NCBI GenBank assembly: GCA_024276455.1
Contig: JAJRXE010000399.1
Location: 1 to 13,633 of the forward strand
Reading direction: 5' to 3'
DNA length: 13,633 bases
Source of the DNA: Calditrichota bacterium
Lineage (GTDB): Bacteria > Calditrichota > Calditrichia > RBG-13-44-9
Positions 1-6,125 of the stretch are shown in pieces; the stretch's first letter is position 1, and the number at the start of each line of letters is the position of its first letter. Both the position numbers and the translations under genes were made by a program. The notes under the pieces are model-generated. The model made no database searches. It saw nothing but the letters and a program-made list of their open reading frames with translations, and was not told the DNA's origin.

Positions 1-285
1 CGGGTTCTGAAAAACCAGTCCCACCATTTTTTTGATTTGTTTCAGATTCTCTTTGCCCACCGGCCGCCCGAAAATCTCCAGCTCGCCCTCTCCCCGGCGA
101 ATTCCGTTCAGCAAGGTTAAAAAGGTAGATTTCCCGGAACCATTGGGGCCAATAATGGCCACTTTCTCCCCGGGCTGAATTTGCAGAGAAATTCCGTTCA
201 CGGCAACGGTGCCGTCCGGGTAGCGAAAACGCAGGTTTTTAGCCTGTACTGCCAGCGGACGTTGTTTGTTTTGCCTCATGTCCAT
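1..285 (-). CDS. nikO: Nickel/cobalt ECF transporter ATP-binding protein NikO/CbiO (partial)
   Basis: This is the ATPase of an energy-coupling-factor (ECF) metal importer. It powers nickel uptake through the T and S components encoded just upstream. Only the N-terminal 95 residues are present because the gene runs off the left edge. Visible features are a Walker A motif GPNGSGKST at about residues 46-54 and the Q-loop (VFQNP, Gln93), in the usual order for CbiO/EcfA proteins. The preceding sequence RYPDGTVAVNGISL is typical of the family. The start at 285 was chosen because AGGA lies 7 nt upstream; an ATG two codons later (279) is possible. It begins 16 nt after the nikQ stop, so it is the last visible gene of the operon. 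Cobalt rather than nickel specificity cannot be excluded from this gene alone; the linked nikR argues for nickel. Confidence 0.93.
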   Translation of the reverse strand, partial: MDMRQNKQRPLAVQAKNLRFRYPDGTVAVNGISLQIQPGEKVAIIGPNGSGKSTFLTLLNGIRRGEGELEIFGRPVGKENLKQIKKMVGLVFQNP

Positions 286-301
286 ATTCGGGTCCTGTAA
301 T

Positions 302-1057
302 CTAAAGAGTCCGAAGTAAAATCAGGGCGACTGAGAATAGCACCAGCACGGCGCTGTCCAGCCCCTTCCAGCGAAAATGGGAGAGGGAATAAATTTTCCC
401 CTGAAATCCCCGCGCTTCCATGGCCTGATAAACCCGTTCGCTTCTCTCGAAAGTGCGAATAAACAGCACGCCGATTTCCTGGGCCAGGTACTTCAAGCGG
501 GTTAGTACCGACAGGTGCACGTAGCGGGATTGAAAGGCCATCAGCATGCGTTCCGCTTCGTCAATAAGCAAAAAAATGAAGCGGTACATGAACGAGAGAA
601 TAAGAATGACCAGGGTGGGGAAGCGCAATGTTTCCATTCCTTTTAAGAATTGATTGAACTCGGTGGTGGTGGTCATAATAATCGATATCCAGATGGAAAA
701 CACGGATTTGGTATTAATTACCAGGAATTTATTCAAGCCGGTTGGGTAAATTTTCAGGGGACCCAATGTAACCGCTTGTTCTCCGGAAACAGGTAGAAAA
801 GGAAGCAAAAAGGTAATAAAAAAGATCATGGGGTAGATTTTCAGGAGCTTGGAAGCATAATGGGGCAAAGAGACCCGGCTGAGCAGCGCCAGTGCCAGAG
901 GCACGCTCCCAAACAGAAACAGCCGGTAGCCCGAATCGAAGGGAAGGGAAACTACCATGAAAATGTAGCTCAGCAGCAGAAAAATTTTTAGGCGCGGGTC
1001 CAGGCGGTGAACCAGGCTATCGCCTTCCCGATGGTGATCTAAAAATTCATGCTTCAT
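302..1057 (-). CDS. nikQ: Nickel ECF transporter T component NikQ/CbiQ
   Basis: This 251-residue membrane protein is the transmembrane coupling (EcfT/CbiQ) subunit that links the ATPase to the substrate-binding S component. The N-terminus HEFLDHHREGDSLVHRLDPR is characteristic of CbiQ/NikQ. Several hydrophobic segments follow (about 24-40, 46-60, 77-90, 115-130, 148-166, 236-250). The cytoplasmic coupling signature Ala-Arg-Gly is at residues 215-217 within SERVYQAMEARGF, and a second related motif AFQSR is at 174-178. A longer reading from 1138 exists, but the start at 1057 matches the family N-terminus and has AGGAAG 7 nt upstream. The start overlaps the end of nikN by 11 nt, which suggests translational coupling. 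Length is normal for the family. Nickel versus cobalt is inferred from context. Confidence 0.93.
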   Translation of the reverse strand: MKHEFLDHHREGDSLVHRLDPRLKIFLLLSYIFMVVSLPFDSGYRLFLFGSVPLALALLSRVSLPHYASKLLKIYPMIFFITFLLPFLPVSGEQAVTLGPLKIYPTGLNKFLVINTKSVFSIWISIIMTTTTEFNQFLKGMETLRFPTLVILILSFMYRFIFLLIDEAERMLMAFQSRYVHLSVLTRLKYLAQEIGVLFIRTFERSERVYQAMEARGFQGKIYSLSHFRWKGLDSAVLVLFSVALILLRTL

Positions 1058-1358
1058 GGTTTTGCTTCCTGTCGGGATTGCGGCAAGATTGCCAGCGGAA
1101 CAGCAAGAACAGGATTCCGGCCAGTAAAAGGGAACCAAGCAGGGCGGAAAGAATCTGATTCAGAGCGGCAGGCAGGTGTTGAGAAATGGTGTAATCGGAA
1201 AAAAGCGCCACCGGAGCACTGGCTTCCCGCTCCTGGAAGCCGAGCCGGTGGGCGACCCACTCCAGCCCGTCCGGGAGAGAGGAGGAAAAAATAGTGAAGA
1301 AAACCAGCAACGCCACCAGACCTCCCAGCCAGAACCAGCTACGTTGCGTTGATTTCAT
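1047..1358 (-). CDS. nikN: PDGLE-domain protein, small transporter subunit NikN
   Basis: This 103-residue protein has two predicted membrane helices (about 8-25 and 66-88) separated by an extracytoplasmic segment. The segment begins with the motif LPDGLE at residues 28-33, which defines the PDGLE family. These proteins act like CbiN, as a small auxiliary subunit paired with the NikM/CbiM S component, and are often fused to it. Here the gene is separate: it starts 8 nt after the nikM stop, with a G-rich ribosome site (AGGGTAGGGG) that overlaps that stop codon. Its 3' end overlaps nikQ by 11 nt. The C-terminal tail is short, polar and basic. The symbol nikN rests on the NikR-linked context; cbiN-like would be the neutral name. 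Confidence 0.85.
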   Translation of the reverse strand: MKSTQRSWFWLGGLVALLVFFTIFSSSLPDGLEWVAHRLGFQEREASAPVALFSDYTISQHLPAALNQILSALLGSLLLAGILFLLFRWQSCRNPDRKQNHEA

Positions 1359-1366
1359 GTGTACCC

Positions 1367-2020
1367 CTACCCTGTGTTTTGGTTAATGTAAATTAAGTCC
1401 GGCCGGATGGACTGGATGGTTTTAAAAATAAACAGGGTCAGAGTGCCTTCCAGCAGGCCAATCACGGCATGAACCCCAACCATCAGACTCACCACCGTGG
1501 ACAGGTCTGCCAGCCCAGAAAGTCCCAGTTCCACCCCGCAAAACAGAGCCCCGATTACCACCGAAAACCAGCCGGCCACAAAAATAACCAGCGAGCGATA
1601 AAGGTTTCTTGAGAGAACCGGCAGCTTGACTTTGATTAACAGCCGGTACAGCAGGTAACTGGCGCCCACCCCAATCAGTCCCATATTCAAAAAATTGGCT
1701 CCCAGGGCGGTAACTCCACCGTCCTGAAAGATGAGCATCTGAACGGTGAGCACCAGAAACATGATAAACATGGAAGCAGCCGGACCCAGAACCAGGGCGG
1801 CCAGAAACCCTCCCAGTAAATGTCCGGAGGTGCCACCGCTGATTGGAATATTGATCATCTGCGCGACAAAAATCAAAGCGGCAAACATGGCCAGGTGCGG
1901 TACCGCTTGTTGGTTAAACTGGCGCCACACTTTTTTCCAGATAACCACCAGTCCGCCGGCCGAAGTCGCATAGGTGCCGGCCACCACCGGCAAAGAAAGA
2001 AATCCATCGGGAATGTGCAT
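1367..2020 (-). CDS. nikM: Nickel ECF transporter substrate-binding component NikM/CbiM
   Basis: This 217-residue S component binds the metal ion and moves it across the membrane. It opens with MHIPDGFLS, the diagnostic CbiM/NikM N-terminus. In the studied NikM family the metal is held by the N-terminal amine, His2 and His67. Here His2 is present, and His67 falls in the conserved stretch SGGTSGHLLGG (residues 61-71). About six hydrophobic segments follow, including GPAASMFIMFLVLTVQMLIF. The start at 2020 is fixed by that N-terminus, which cannot be extended or shortened without losing the ligand site. It lies 3 nt after the nikR stop, and no strong Shine-Dalgarno is visible, so coupling to nikR translation is likely. 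Nickel rather than cobalt is inferred from nikR upstream and PDGLE downstream. Confidence 0.94.
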   Translation of the reverse strand: MHIPDGFLSLPVVAGTYATSAGGLVVIWKKVWRQFNQQAVPHLAMFAALIFVAQMINIPISGGTSGHLLGGFLAALVLGPAASMFIMFLVLTVQMLIFQDGGVTALGANFLNMGLIGVGASYLLYRLLIKVKLPVLSRNLYRSLVIFVAGWFSVVIGALFCGVELGLSGLADLSTVVSLMVGVHAVIGLLEGTLTLFIFKTIQSIRPDLIYINQNTG

Positions 2021-2023
2021 AAT

Positions 2024-2437
2024 TTACACCAGGTGTTTTCCGGTTGAAGTTAAATTCAGGTTACCATGTTTCACGCCTTTCGTGGCAATCAGGGCATCCG
2101 CCAGGTCTTTTACCTCCTGACTGCGTCCCCGCAATAGAATCACTTCCAGGCAGTTGCGGTGGTCCAGGTGAATGTGCATGGTAGAAAGCACAATATGGTG
2201 GTGGTTGTGTTGAAGCTCAGTCAGTTTGTCGGTCAATTCACGTTTGTGGTGGTCGTACAATAAGTTGACCACTCCCACCACCTCCATGTCCTGTTCAATC
2301 TCTTCTTGAATCAACTCTTTGCGAATCAGATCACGTAATGCTTCCGAGCGATTGGAATAGTGTTTTTTACGAATATGCTCGTCGAATTTTTTACTTAAAC
2401 TCTCGGGAATGGACACCCCAAAACGGATTAATTTCAT
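2024..2437 (-). CDS. nikR: Nickel-responsive transcriptional regulator NikR
   Basis: NikR is a ribbon-helix-helix repressor that binds DNA when nickel fills its C-terminal ACT-like domain. It normally represses nickel importers. The N-terminal 45 residues (KLIRFGVSIPESLSKKFDEH followed by SNRSEALRDLIRK) form the ribbon-helix-helix domain. The nickel ligands of E. coli NikR (His76, His87, His89, Cys95) correspond here to His77, His88, His90 and Cys96, within HNHHH, MHIHLDH and NCLEV. The 137-residue length is normal. It is the first gene of the nickel uptake operon, so it probably represses itself and nikMNQO. The start at 2437 matches the family N-terminus, with a weak GGGA upstream. Confidence 0.96.
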   Translation of the reverse strand: MKLIRFGVSIPESLSKKFDEHIRKKHYSNRSEALRDLIRKELIQEEIEQDMEVVGVVNLLYDHHKRELTDKLTELQHNHHHIVLSTMHIHLDHRNCLEVILLRGRSQEVKDLADALIATKGVKHGNLNLTSTGKHLV

Positions 2438-2455
2438 TTTGTTTTTCCCTGTTTA

Positions 2456-2501
2456 GTAACATTTGTAAGGTAAAAGTAACATAAGGGGTTGAATTTTTCA
2501 A
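2456..2501 (-). promoter_or_regulatory. Predicted nikR promoter with paired NikR-like half-sites
   Basis: Reading the minus strand, TTGAAA (2496-2501) and TACTTT (2473-2478) form a modest -35/-10 pair with a 17-bp spacer, upstream of nikR. The hexamer TGTTAC occurs twice in the same orientation, at 2476-2481 and 2456-2461, 20 bp apart. The first copy overlaps the -10 element. Position and metal-regulator context make this a candidate NikR operator. The direct-repeat arrangement differs from the inverted half-sites known for E. coli NikR, so the assignment is an inference. Confidence 0.45.
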
Positions 2502-2502
2502 C
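2488..2502. repeat. Short palindrome in the nikR/arsR divergent region
   Basis: GTTGAA and TTCAAC flank a TTT centre, giving a perfect 6-3-6 inverted repeat that overlaps the predicted nikR -35 element. It could be a second operator or chance in AT-rich DNA. Confidence 0.35.
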
Positions 2503-2558
2503 AAAAATTTGCGATTGGGGGAAGTTAACGGGATTTCAGGCGGAAAATAATTTTTTCA

Positions 2559-2608
2559 TTGGCGGCGGGGAGGGATTGCATTATATTATTGCACAATCTT
2601 GCAATAAT
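2559..2608 (+). promoter_or_regulatory. arsR-family promoter and autoregulatory operator
   Basis: TTGGCG (2559-2564) and TATATT (2582-2587) are spaced by 17 bp and form a plausible promoter for the regulator gene. Overlapping the -10 and start region is a perfect inverted repeat: ATTATTGCA (2585-2593), a 6-bp centre, and TGCAATAAT (2600-2608). ArsR-family repressors typically bind AT-rich inverted repeats placed exactly like this at their own promoters, so this is the likely self-operator. The sequence is direct; the binding is inferred. Confidence 0.65.
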
Positions 2609-2629
2609 GAAATTGAAAGGGGAAATCCC

Positions 2630-2980
2630 ATGCCGAAAGGCTGGAAAATGGGTTGGGGGGCGGGACGGTTAGAGCCGTTGCGGGATCCTCGCAGCCGTTT
2701 TTTTATGGCCCTGGCTTGCGACCAGCGTTTGAAAATCCTGGAGTTACTAAAAGCGGGTGAGAAAAGCTCTCCAGAGCTGATCGAGCATTTAAAATTGAAT
2801 CCCTCGGTGGTATCCCGGCATCTTACCTTGTTGCGCGAGGTAGGGCTGGTGGCCGCCCGGAAAGAAGGGGTGCTTCTTTATTTTCGTATCGCCGATCCCC
2901 GGATTCAGGATATTATGGAGCAAGCCGGGCAAATAATTCGGGACTGGCTGGAGCACAACCAGCAGTTTTTTCAGGTTTGA
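2630..2980 (+). CDS. ArsR-family winged-helix transcriptional regulator
   Basis: This 116-residue protein has an ArsR/SmtB-type winged helix-turn-helix. A first helix (RFFMALACDQRLKILELL, about residues 23-40) is followed by the HTH region with recognition helix NPSVVSRHLTLLREVGLV (58-75) and a wing (ARKEGVLLYFRI, 76-87). It has a single cysteine (Cys30) and lacks the Cys-x-Cys metal site of classic ArsR in the HTH region, so the inducer is not evident. An N-terminal tail of about 20 residues, rich in Gly, Trp and Lys, precedes the domain. The start at 2630 has GAAAGGGG upstream; a longer reading from 2489 would run through the promoter and operator and is unlikely. It is followed 27 nt later by the NifX-like gene, and probably controls it and itself. 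Confidence 0.85.
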   Translation: MPKGWKMGWGAGRLEPLRDPRSRFFMALACDQRLKILELLKAGEKSSPELIEHLKLNPSVVSRHLTLLREVGLVAARKEGVLLYFRIADPRIQDIMEQAGQIIRDWLEHNQQFFQV

Positions 2981-3007
2981 AAACCGTGTTAGCAGGAGGT
3001 CTGAAAT

Positions 3008-3418
3008 ATGAAAATTGCCGTGGTGACCAACGATGGAATTACTGTGAGTCAGCACTTTGGACGTTCGCGTTACTATGCCGTAGCTGATATTGAAAATGGA
3101 GAGGTTGCGGATATTAAATTGCGGGAACGCGGCACCGGGCATTTTGCTGCCTCGCACTCCCCGGTGGAGCACTCTCATCATAATCATTCGCAGGGACATG
3201 GCTATGGTGAGGAAGCGATGATTCGCCATGCTGCCATGGCGCAAGAAATTGCCGATTGCCAGGTACTGATTGCGGGTGGCATGGGGATGGGGGCTTACGA
3301 GAGCTTTCGCGCCGCTGGTCTGGAAGTCATTTTAACCGATCGAGAAATGATTGAGGACGCCCTGCGGGATTACCTGGCCGGTAAACTGCCGAATTTGATG
3401 GAAGAGCGTACGCATTAA
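3008..3418 (+). CDS. NifX/NafY-type (dinitrogenase iron-molybdenum cofactor family) protein with His-rich insert
   Basis: This 136-residue protein belongs to the NifX/NifB C-terminal-like fold, whose members bind iron-sulfur or FeMo-cofactor precursors in nitrogen fixers and have unclear roles elsewhere. The family signature starts at once: MKIAVVTNDGITVSQHFGRS, including the conserved HFG, then the later GGMGMGAYESFRAAGLEVIL (about residues 90-109). Between these lies an insert with seven histidines in 20 residues (His45, 50, 55, 57, 58, 60, 64), which suggests metal binding. Cys84 is the only cysteine. A strong AGGAGG sits upstream of the start at 3008. No nif genes are visible, so a role in nitrogenase assembly is not supported. 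A metal or cluster carrier controlled by the upstream ArsR protein is a reasonable inference. Confidence 0.85.
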   Translation: MKIAVVTNDGITVSQHFGRSRYYAVADIENGEVADIKLRERGTGHFAASHSPVEHSHHNHSQGHGYGEEAMIRHAAMAQEIADCQVLIAGGMGMGAYESFRAAGLEVILTDREMIEDALRDYLAGKLPNLMEERTH

Positions 3419-3447
3419 AATACCGGGAAAAGCGGGTACCGGTATTT
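3418..3447. terminator. Bidirectional intrinsic terminator
   Basis: AAATACCGG (3418-3426) and CCGGTATTT (3439-3447) form a perfect 9-bp stem with a 12-nt loop. T-rich sequence follows on the plus side (CTTCTTT) and TTTTAA follows on the minus side. It lies between the convergent NifX-like gene and the MOSC gene and probably ends both units. Confidence 0.75.
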
Positions 3448-3465
3448 CTTCTTTCCATGGGTAGG

Positions 3466-3960
3466 TCAGCGGGCATCTTCCGGGAAAATAGCTGGGGGAT
3501 CGCTCTTTTTCTGCGAGAGATCCGAATAATTCAATTTCGTTATTGGGGCACCGGGACGGCATTTTCCGCCGCAAATGACCCGGGCAAATAGCCCCTCCCG
3601 CGGCATGATGCAATCGCCAGTTAAAGTCTTAATGGCACAGGCGGTGTGACACTCCTTTCCAATCTGGGTAATTTCCAGAATAATGCTCTCGCCAATCCGC
3701 AGGCGATCGCCGATTTTTATTTTGCTCAGATCCAATCCCCGGGTGATTATATTCTAGGCGAACGCCCCACGGGTCAGAGCCGGTAACTTTTCTTTCACCC
3801 GGTCGATGCTCTCCCCGGACAAAAGGGAAACCTGACGGTGCCAGTTTCCCGCATGGGCGTCGCCCAATATTCCGTAGCCCGGGATGAATTCCGCTTTCGG
3901 AACTTCTTTCTTGACAATGCCTTTCCGTTTACTGATGCAGATCGCTTCGATGTAACCCAT
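3466..3960 (-). pseudogene. MOSC-domain protein interrupted by an in-frame TAG
   Basis: MOSC domains handle Moco or sulfur transfer; small stand-alone members sit in Moco operons. The N-terminal part (codons 1-68, GYIEAICISKRKG, then GDAHAGNWHRQVSLL and TRGAFA) is followed by a TAG at 3754-3756. The same frame then continues without gap: NIITRGLDLSK, then GDRLRIGE, GKECHTACAI with Cys104 and Cys108, and CIMPREGLFARVI to the stop at 3466. Relatives, as I recall them, read FAENI here, so one base change (GAG to TAG) explains the stop. Everything else is intact, including the start at 3960, with GGAGG upstream and a 32-nt overlap into moeA. Alternatives are a recent nonsense mutation, a read error, stop readthrough, or reinitiation at the TTG at 3735. 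It is the last gene of the Moco operon. Confidence 0.85.
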
Positions 3961-5176
3961 GGTCTATCCTCCAGGGAAATAGGTGAACTTGGACAAATTC
4001 TCCGGAACGGAGGGCTCGTTCCGGGGGAACAATAATAAATCCGTCCGCCCGGGCAATGGAAGAAATCATGTGTGAACCCTGCTGGGTTAACAAAACCACC
4101 CGGGGAGCTTCAGCCCTTTCGGGAAGAATGGCGATCCGTAACAACTGCGTGCGGGAGCTCTTGTTCCGGTAATCTGATTTCAAAGGAAGGCGGGCGGTCG
4201 GCCAGGCAGATTCTTTCCCGCAGAGTCTGGTAATCAAGGGGTGCACGTAAACCGCGTAACCCATGAAGGCCGAGACCGGATTTCCGGGTAAACCAAAGAG
4301 AAGTTTCTTCCCATTTACGGCAAAGAAAAAGGGTTTACCGGGTTTCTGATTCACTTTCCAGAATACCGTCCGAAAACCGGCCCGTTCTGCCGCCGGTTTT
4401 ACATGGTCGTGAGGTCCGACAGAGACGCCCCCGGATATTAAAATGATTTCTCCTGCCTTGGCGGCGCTCTCGATTGCCTGAACGGTTTGTTCCAGATTGT
4501 CCGACACCCGCTGGAGCATGGACACCCGGCCACCGGAGAATTGAACCGCTGCCTGGAGCATTATGCTGTTGGAATCGTGTATCTGATGGGGGGCTCGCTC
4601 CTGATCAAAGGAAACCAGTTCTCTGCCGGTTACCACAATCGAGACCGCCGGAGAGGCATACACGGTTACCTCTTTGATTCCGCAGGACGCCAACAGGGCT
4701 AATTGCGGTGCCTCCAGCAGAGTGCCCCGGGAGAGCAAGGTAGAGCCCTGCTTAAATTCCTCACCCTGCCAGCGGATGTGCTGCCCCTTCTGTTTTACCT
4801 CCAGGATACGTACCGCCGTGCCTTCCAACCGGCATGCTTCAACCGGAACTACCGTGTCGGCTCCTCCGGGAATGAGAGCGCCGGTGTTGATTCGCACCGC
4901 TTCTCCGGAACGAATTTCTCCTTCGAAAGGGTGCCCGGCTTCGCTTTCGCCCACCACATGCAGTTCAACAGGACGGTCTTCCCGGGCAGGTTGCACGTCT
5001 GCCCAGCGCACCGCAAACCCGTCCATGGCGCTGTTGGGGAAAGGGGGCGAATCCATCGGCGCAAGAAGGTCTTCTGCCAGCACTTTCCCCCGGGCGTCGG
5101 GTAAGCGAAGGCGGGAAATTTGAGGCGGCGGGGTGTGACGATGAATTTGTTGCAGGGCCTCGCCGACACTGATCAT
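3929..5176 (-). CDS. moeA: Molybdopterin molybdenumtransferase MoeA
   Basis: MoeA inserts molybdate into adenylylated molybdopterin, the last step to Moco. The 415-residue protein has the family landmarks: PFPNSAMDGFA (45-55), INTGALIPGGADTVV (96-110), TGREL (183-187), IHDSNS (199-204), the MoCF-binding motif SGGVSVGPHD (248-257), KPGKP (278-282) and GLPGNPVS (295-302). A C-terminal domain follows. The start at 5176 (ISVGEALQQIH) matches the usual MoeA N-terminus and has AGGAAAGGA upstream. A longer in-frame reading to 5293 lacks family similarity and would run far into the preceding gene. The moaC-moaB fusion ends at 5196, 19 nt upstream, and the MOSC gene starts inside the moeA 3' end. Length is normal for the family. 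Confidence 0.96.
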   Translation of the reverse strand: MISVGEALQQIHRHTPPPQISRLRLPDARGKVLAEDLLAPMDSPPFPNSAMDGFAVRWADVQPAREDRPVELHVVGESEAGHPFEGEIRSGEAVRINTGALIPGGADTVVPVEACRLEGTAVRILEVKQKGQHIRWQGEEFKQGSTLLSRGTLLEAPQLALLASCGIKEVTVYASPAVSIVVTGRELVSFDQERAPHQIHDSNSIMLQAAVQFSGGRVSMLQRVSDNLEQTVQAIESAAKAGEIILISGGVSVGPHDHVKPAAERAGFRTVFWKVNQKPGKPFFFAVNGKKLLFGLPGNPVSAFMGYAVYVHPLITRLCGKESAWPTARLPLKSDYRNKSSRTQLLRIAILPERAEAPRVVLLTQQGSHMISSIARADGFIIVPPERALRSGEFVQVHLFPWRIDHGLHRSDLHQ

Positions 5177-5195
5177 CGTGTTCCTTTCCTGTTTT

Positions 5196-6125
5196 TTAGT
5201 ATTCTTGCTTTGTTTCATCGTGTCCGCCTCCCCAGAGCATGGGGAAGGCGTGTAACAGCCCGGGAAAAAGAGCTTCCAGACTTTCCCGGGCACCTCGCGA
5301 ACTGCCGGGAAGGTTAATTATCAGGCTCTTACCGCGGACCCCGGCTAACTCCCGAGATAGCATGGCGTAAGGAGTTCGCTCTTTGCCGTGGCGTCGGATT
5401 GCTTCGCTGATGCCCGGCACTTCCCTTTCGATCACCTTCCGGGTGGCTTCGGGCGTGAGGTCTTTGGGACCCAGACCGGTTCCTCCGGTCGTGAAAATGA
5501 GCTGAATTCCCTCCTGATCCACTAATTCCACCAGTCGCTGAGTGATTCGACTTTCCTCATCTGGCAAAACTTCGTACACCTGAACGCTAACCGGGTGTTT
5601 TTCCAGGAATTCCCGAATGATTTTTCCGGACTTGTCCTGGCGAGTGCCTGCGTAGGTTGAATCGGAGATTACCAGAACGGCGGCCTGGAGCGGCTCGTCG
5701 AATTGCTCCCCGAAATCGCTCTTTCCCCCGCGCTTCTCCACCACCTGAATGTCGCTCAGGCGTAAGTCCGCATCGAGTGGTTTTAGCATGTCGTAAGCAT
5801 TCAGCAGGGCGGCCGTCACAGCAGTCAGGGCTTCCATTTCCACTCCGGTTTTCCAGACGGAGCGGACTTCGGCCTGCACGGTCAGGGTTTTTTCGGAAAA
5901 TTGAAAGTCGATTTCCACCCAATCCAGCGGAATGGGGTGGCAAAAGACGATCCACTCGGCGGTGCGTTTGGCGGCGCTGATGCCCGCCGCCCGCGCTACC
6001 TGCAATACATCCCCTTTGGGGACCATGCGCTTTTTGATCCGTTCCAGCGTTTCTGGGCTGGCGTACAGGGCGCCGGTAGCCCGGGCGTAACGCAGGGTGT
6101 TAAACTTGGGACTTACATCGATCAT
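5196..6125 (-). CDS. moaCB: Bifunctional MoaC-MoaB/MogA fusion
   Basis: This 309-residue protein joins two Moco enzymes. Residues 1-140 are MoaC (cyclic pyranopterin monophosphate synthase): VARAAGISAAKRT (43-55), the catalytic-site segment CHPI with His63, KTGVEMEALTA (92-102) and YDMLK (111-115), with Lys37 and Lys115 at positions matching known active-site lysines. Residues 146-300 are a MoaB/MogA-type domain that binds or adenylylates molybdopterin: TTGGTGLGPKDLTPEAT (212-228) and LPGSSRG (272-278). Such fusions are known in some lineages, notably Bacteroidota. Its start overlaps the transporter stop in an ATGA arrangement, so translation is probably coupled. No frameshift or loss of key residues is visible. 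With MoaA it converts GTP to the first pterin intermediate, and with MoeA it completes the last steps. Confidence 0.95.
   Translation of the reverse strand: MIDVSPKFNTLRYARATGALYASPETLERIKKRMVPKGDVLQVARAAGISAAKRTAEWIVFCHPIPLDWVEIDFQFSEKTLTVQAEVRSVWKTGVEMEALTAVTAALLNAYDMLKPLDADLRLSDIQVVEKRGGKSDFGEQFDEPLQAAVLVISDSTYAGTRQDKSGKIIREFLEKHPVSVQVYEVLPDEESRITQRLVELVDQEGIQLIFTTGGTGLGPKDLTPEATRKVIEREVPGISEAIRRHGKERTPYAMLSRELAGVRGKSLIINLPGSSRGARESLEALFPGLLHAFPMLWGGGHDETKQEY

Noticed and set aside
1058..1138. Longer N-terminus for nikQ starting at 1138
   Set aside because: The extra 27 residues lie wholly inside nikN in another frame and lack CbiQ similarity. The start at 1057 has a good ribosome site and the family N-terminus.
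2489..2629. Extended start of the ArsR-family gene at 2489
   Set aside because: It would place the predicted promoter and operator inside the coding sequence, and the added residues do not resemble the family.
3008..3418. Part of a nitrogen fixation cluster
   Set aside because: Only a NifX-type fold is present. No nifH, D, K, E, N or B is in the window, and this family is widespread outside nitrogen fixers.
4674..5123. 149-codon open frame on the plus strand
   Set aside because: It is antisense to moeA, with an Arg/Ser/Pro-rich translation typical of a shadow frame.
5177..5293. Longer N-terminus for moeA starting at 5293
   Set aside because: The extension runs into the end of the moaC-moaB fusion and has no MoeA similarity. 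The start at 5176 has a strong ribosome site.
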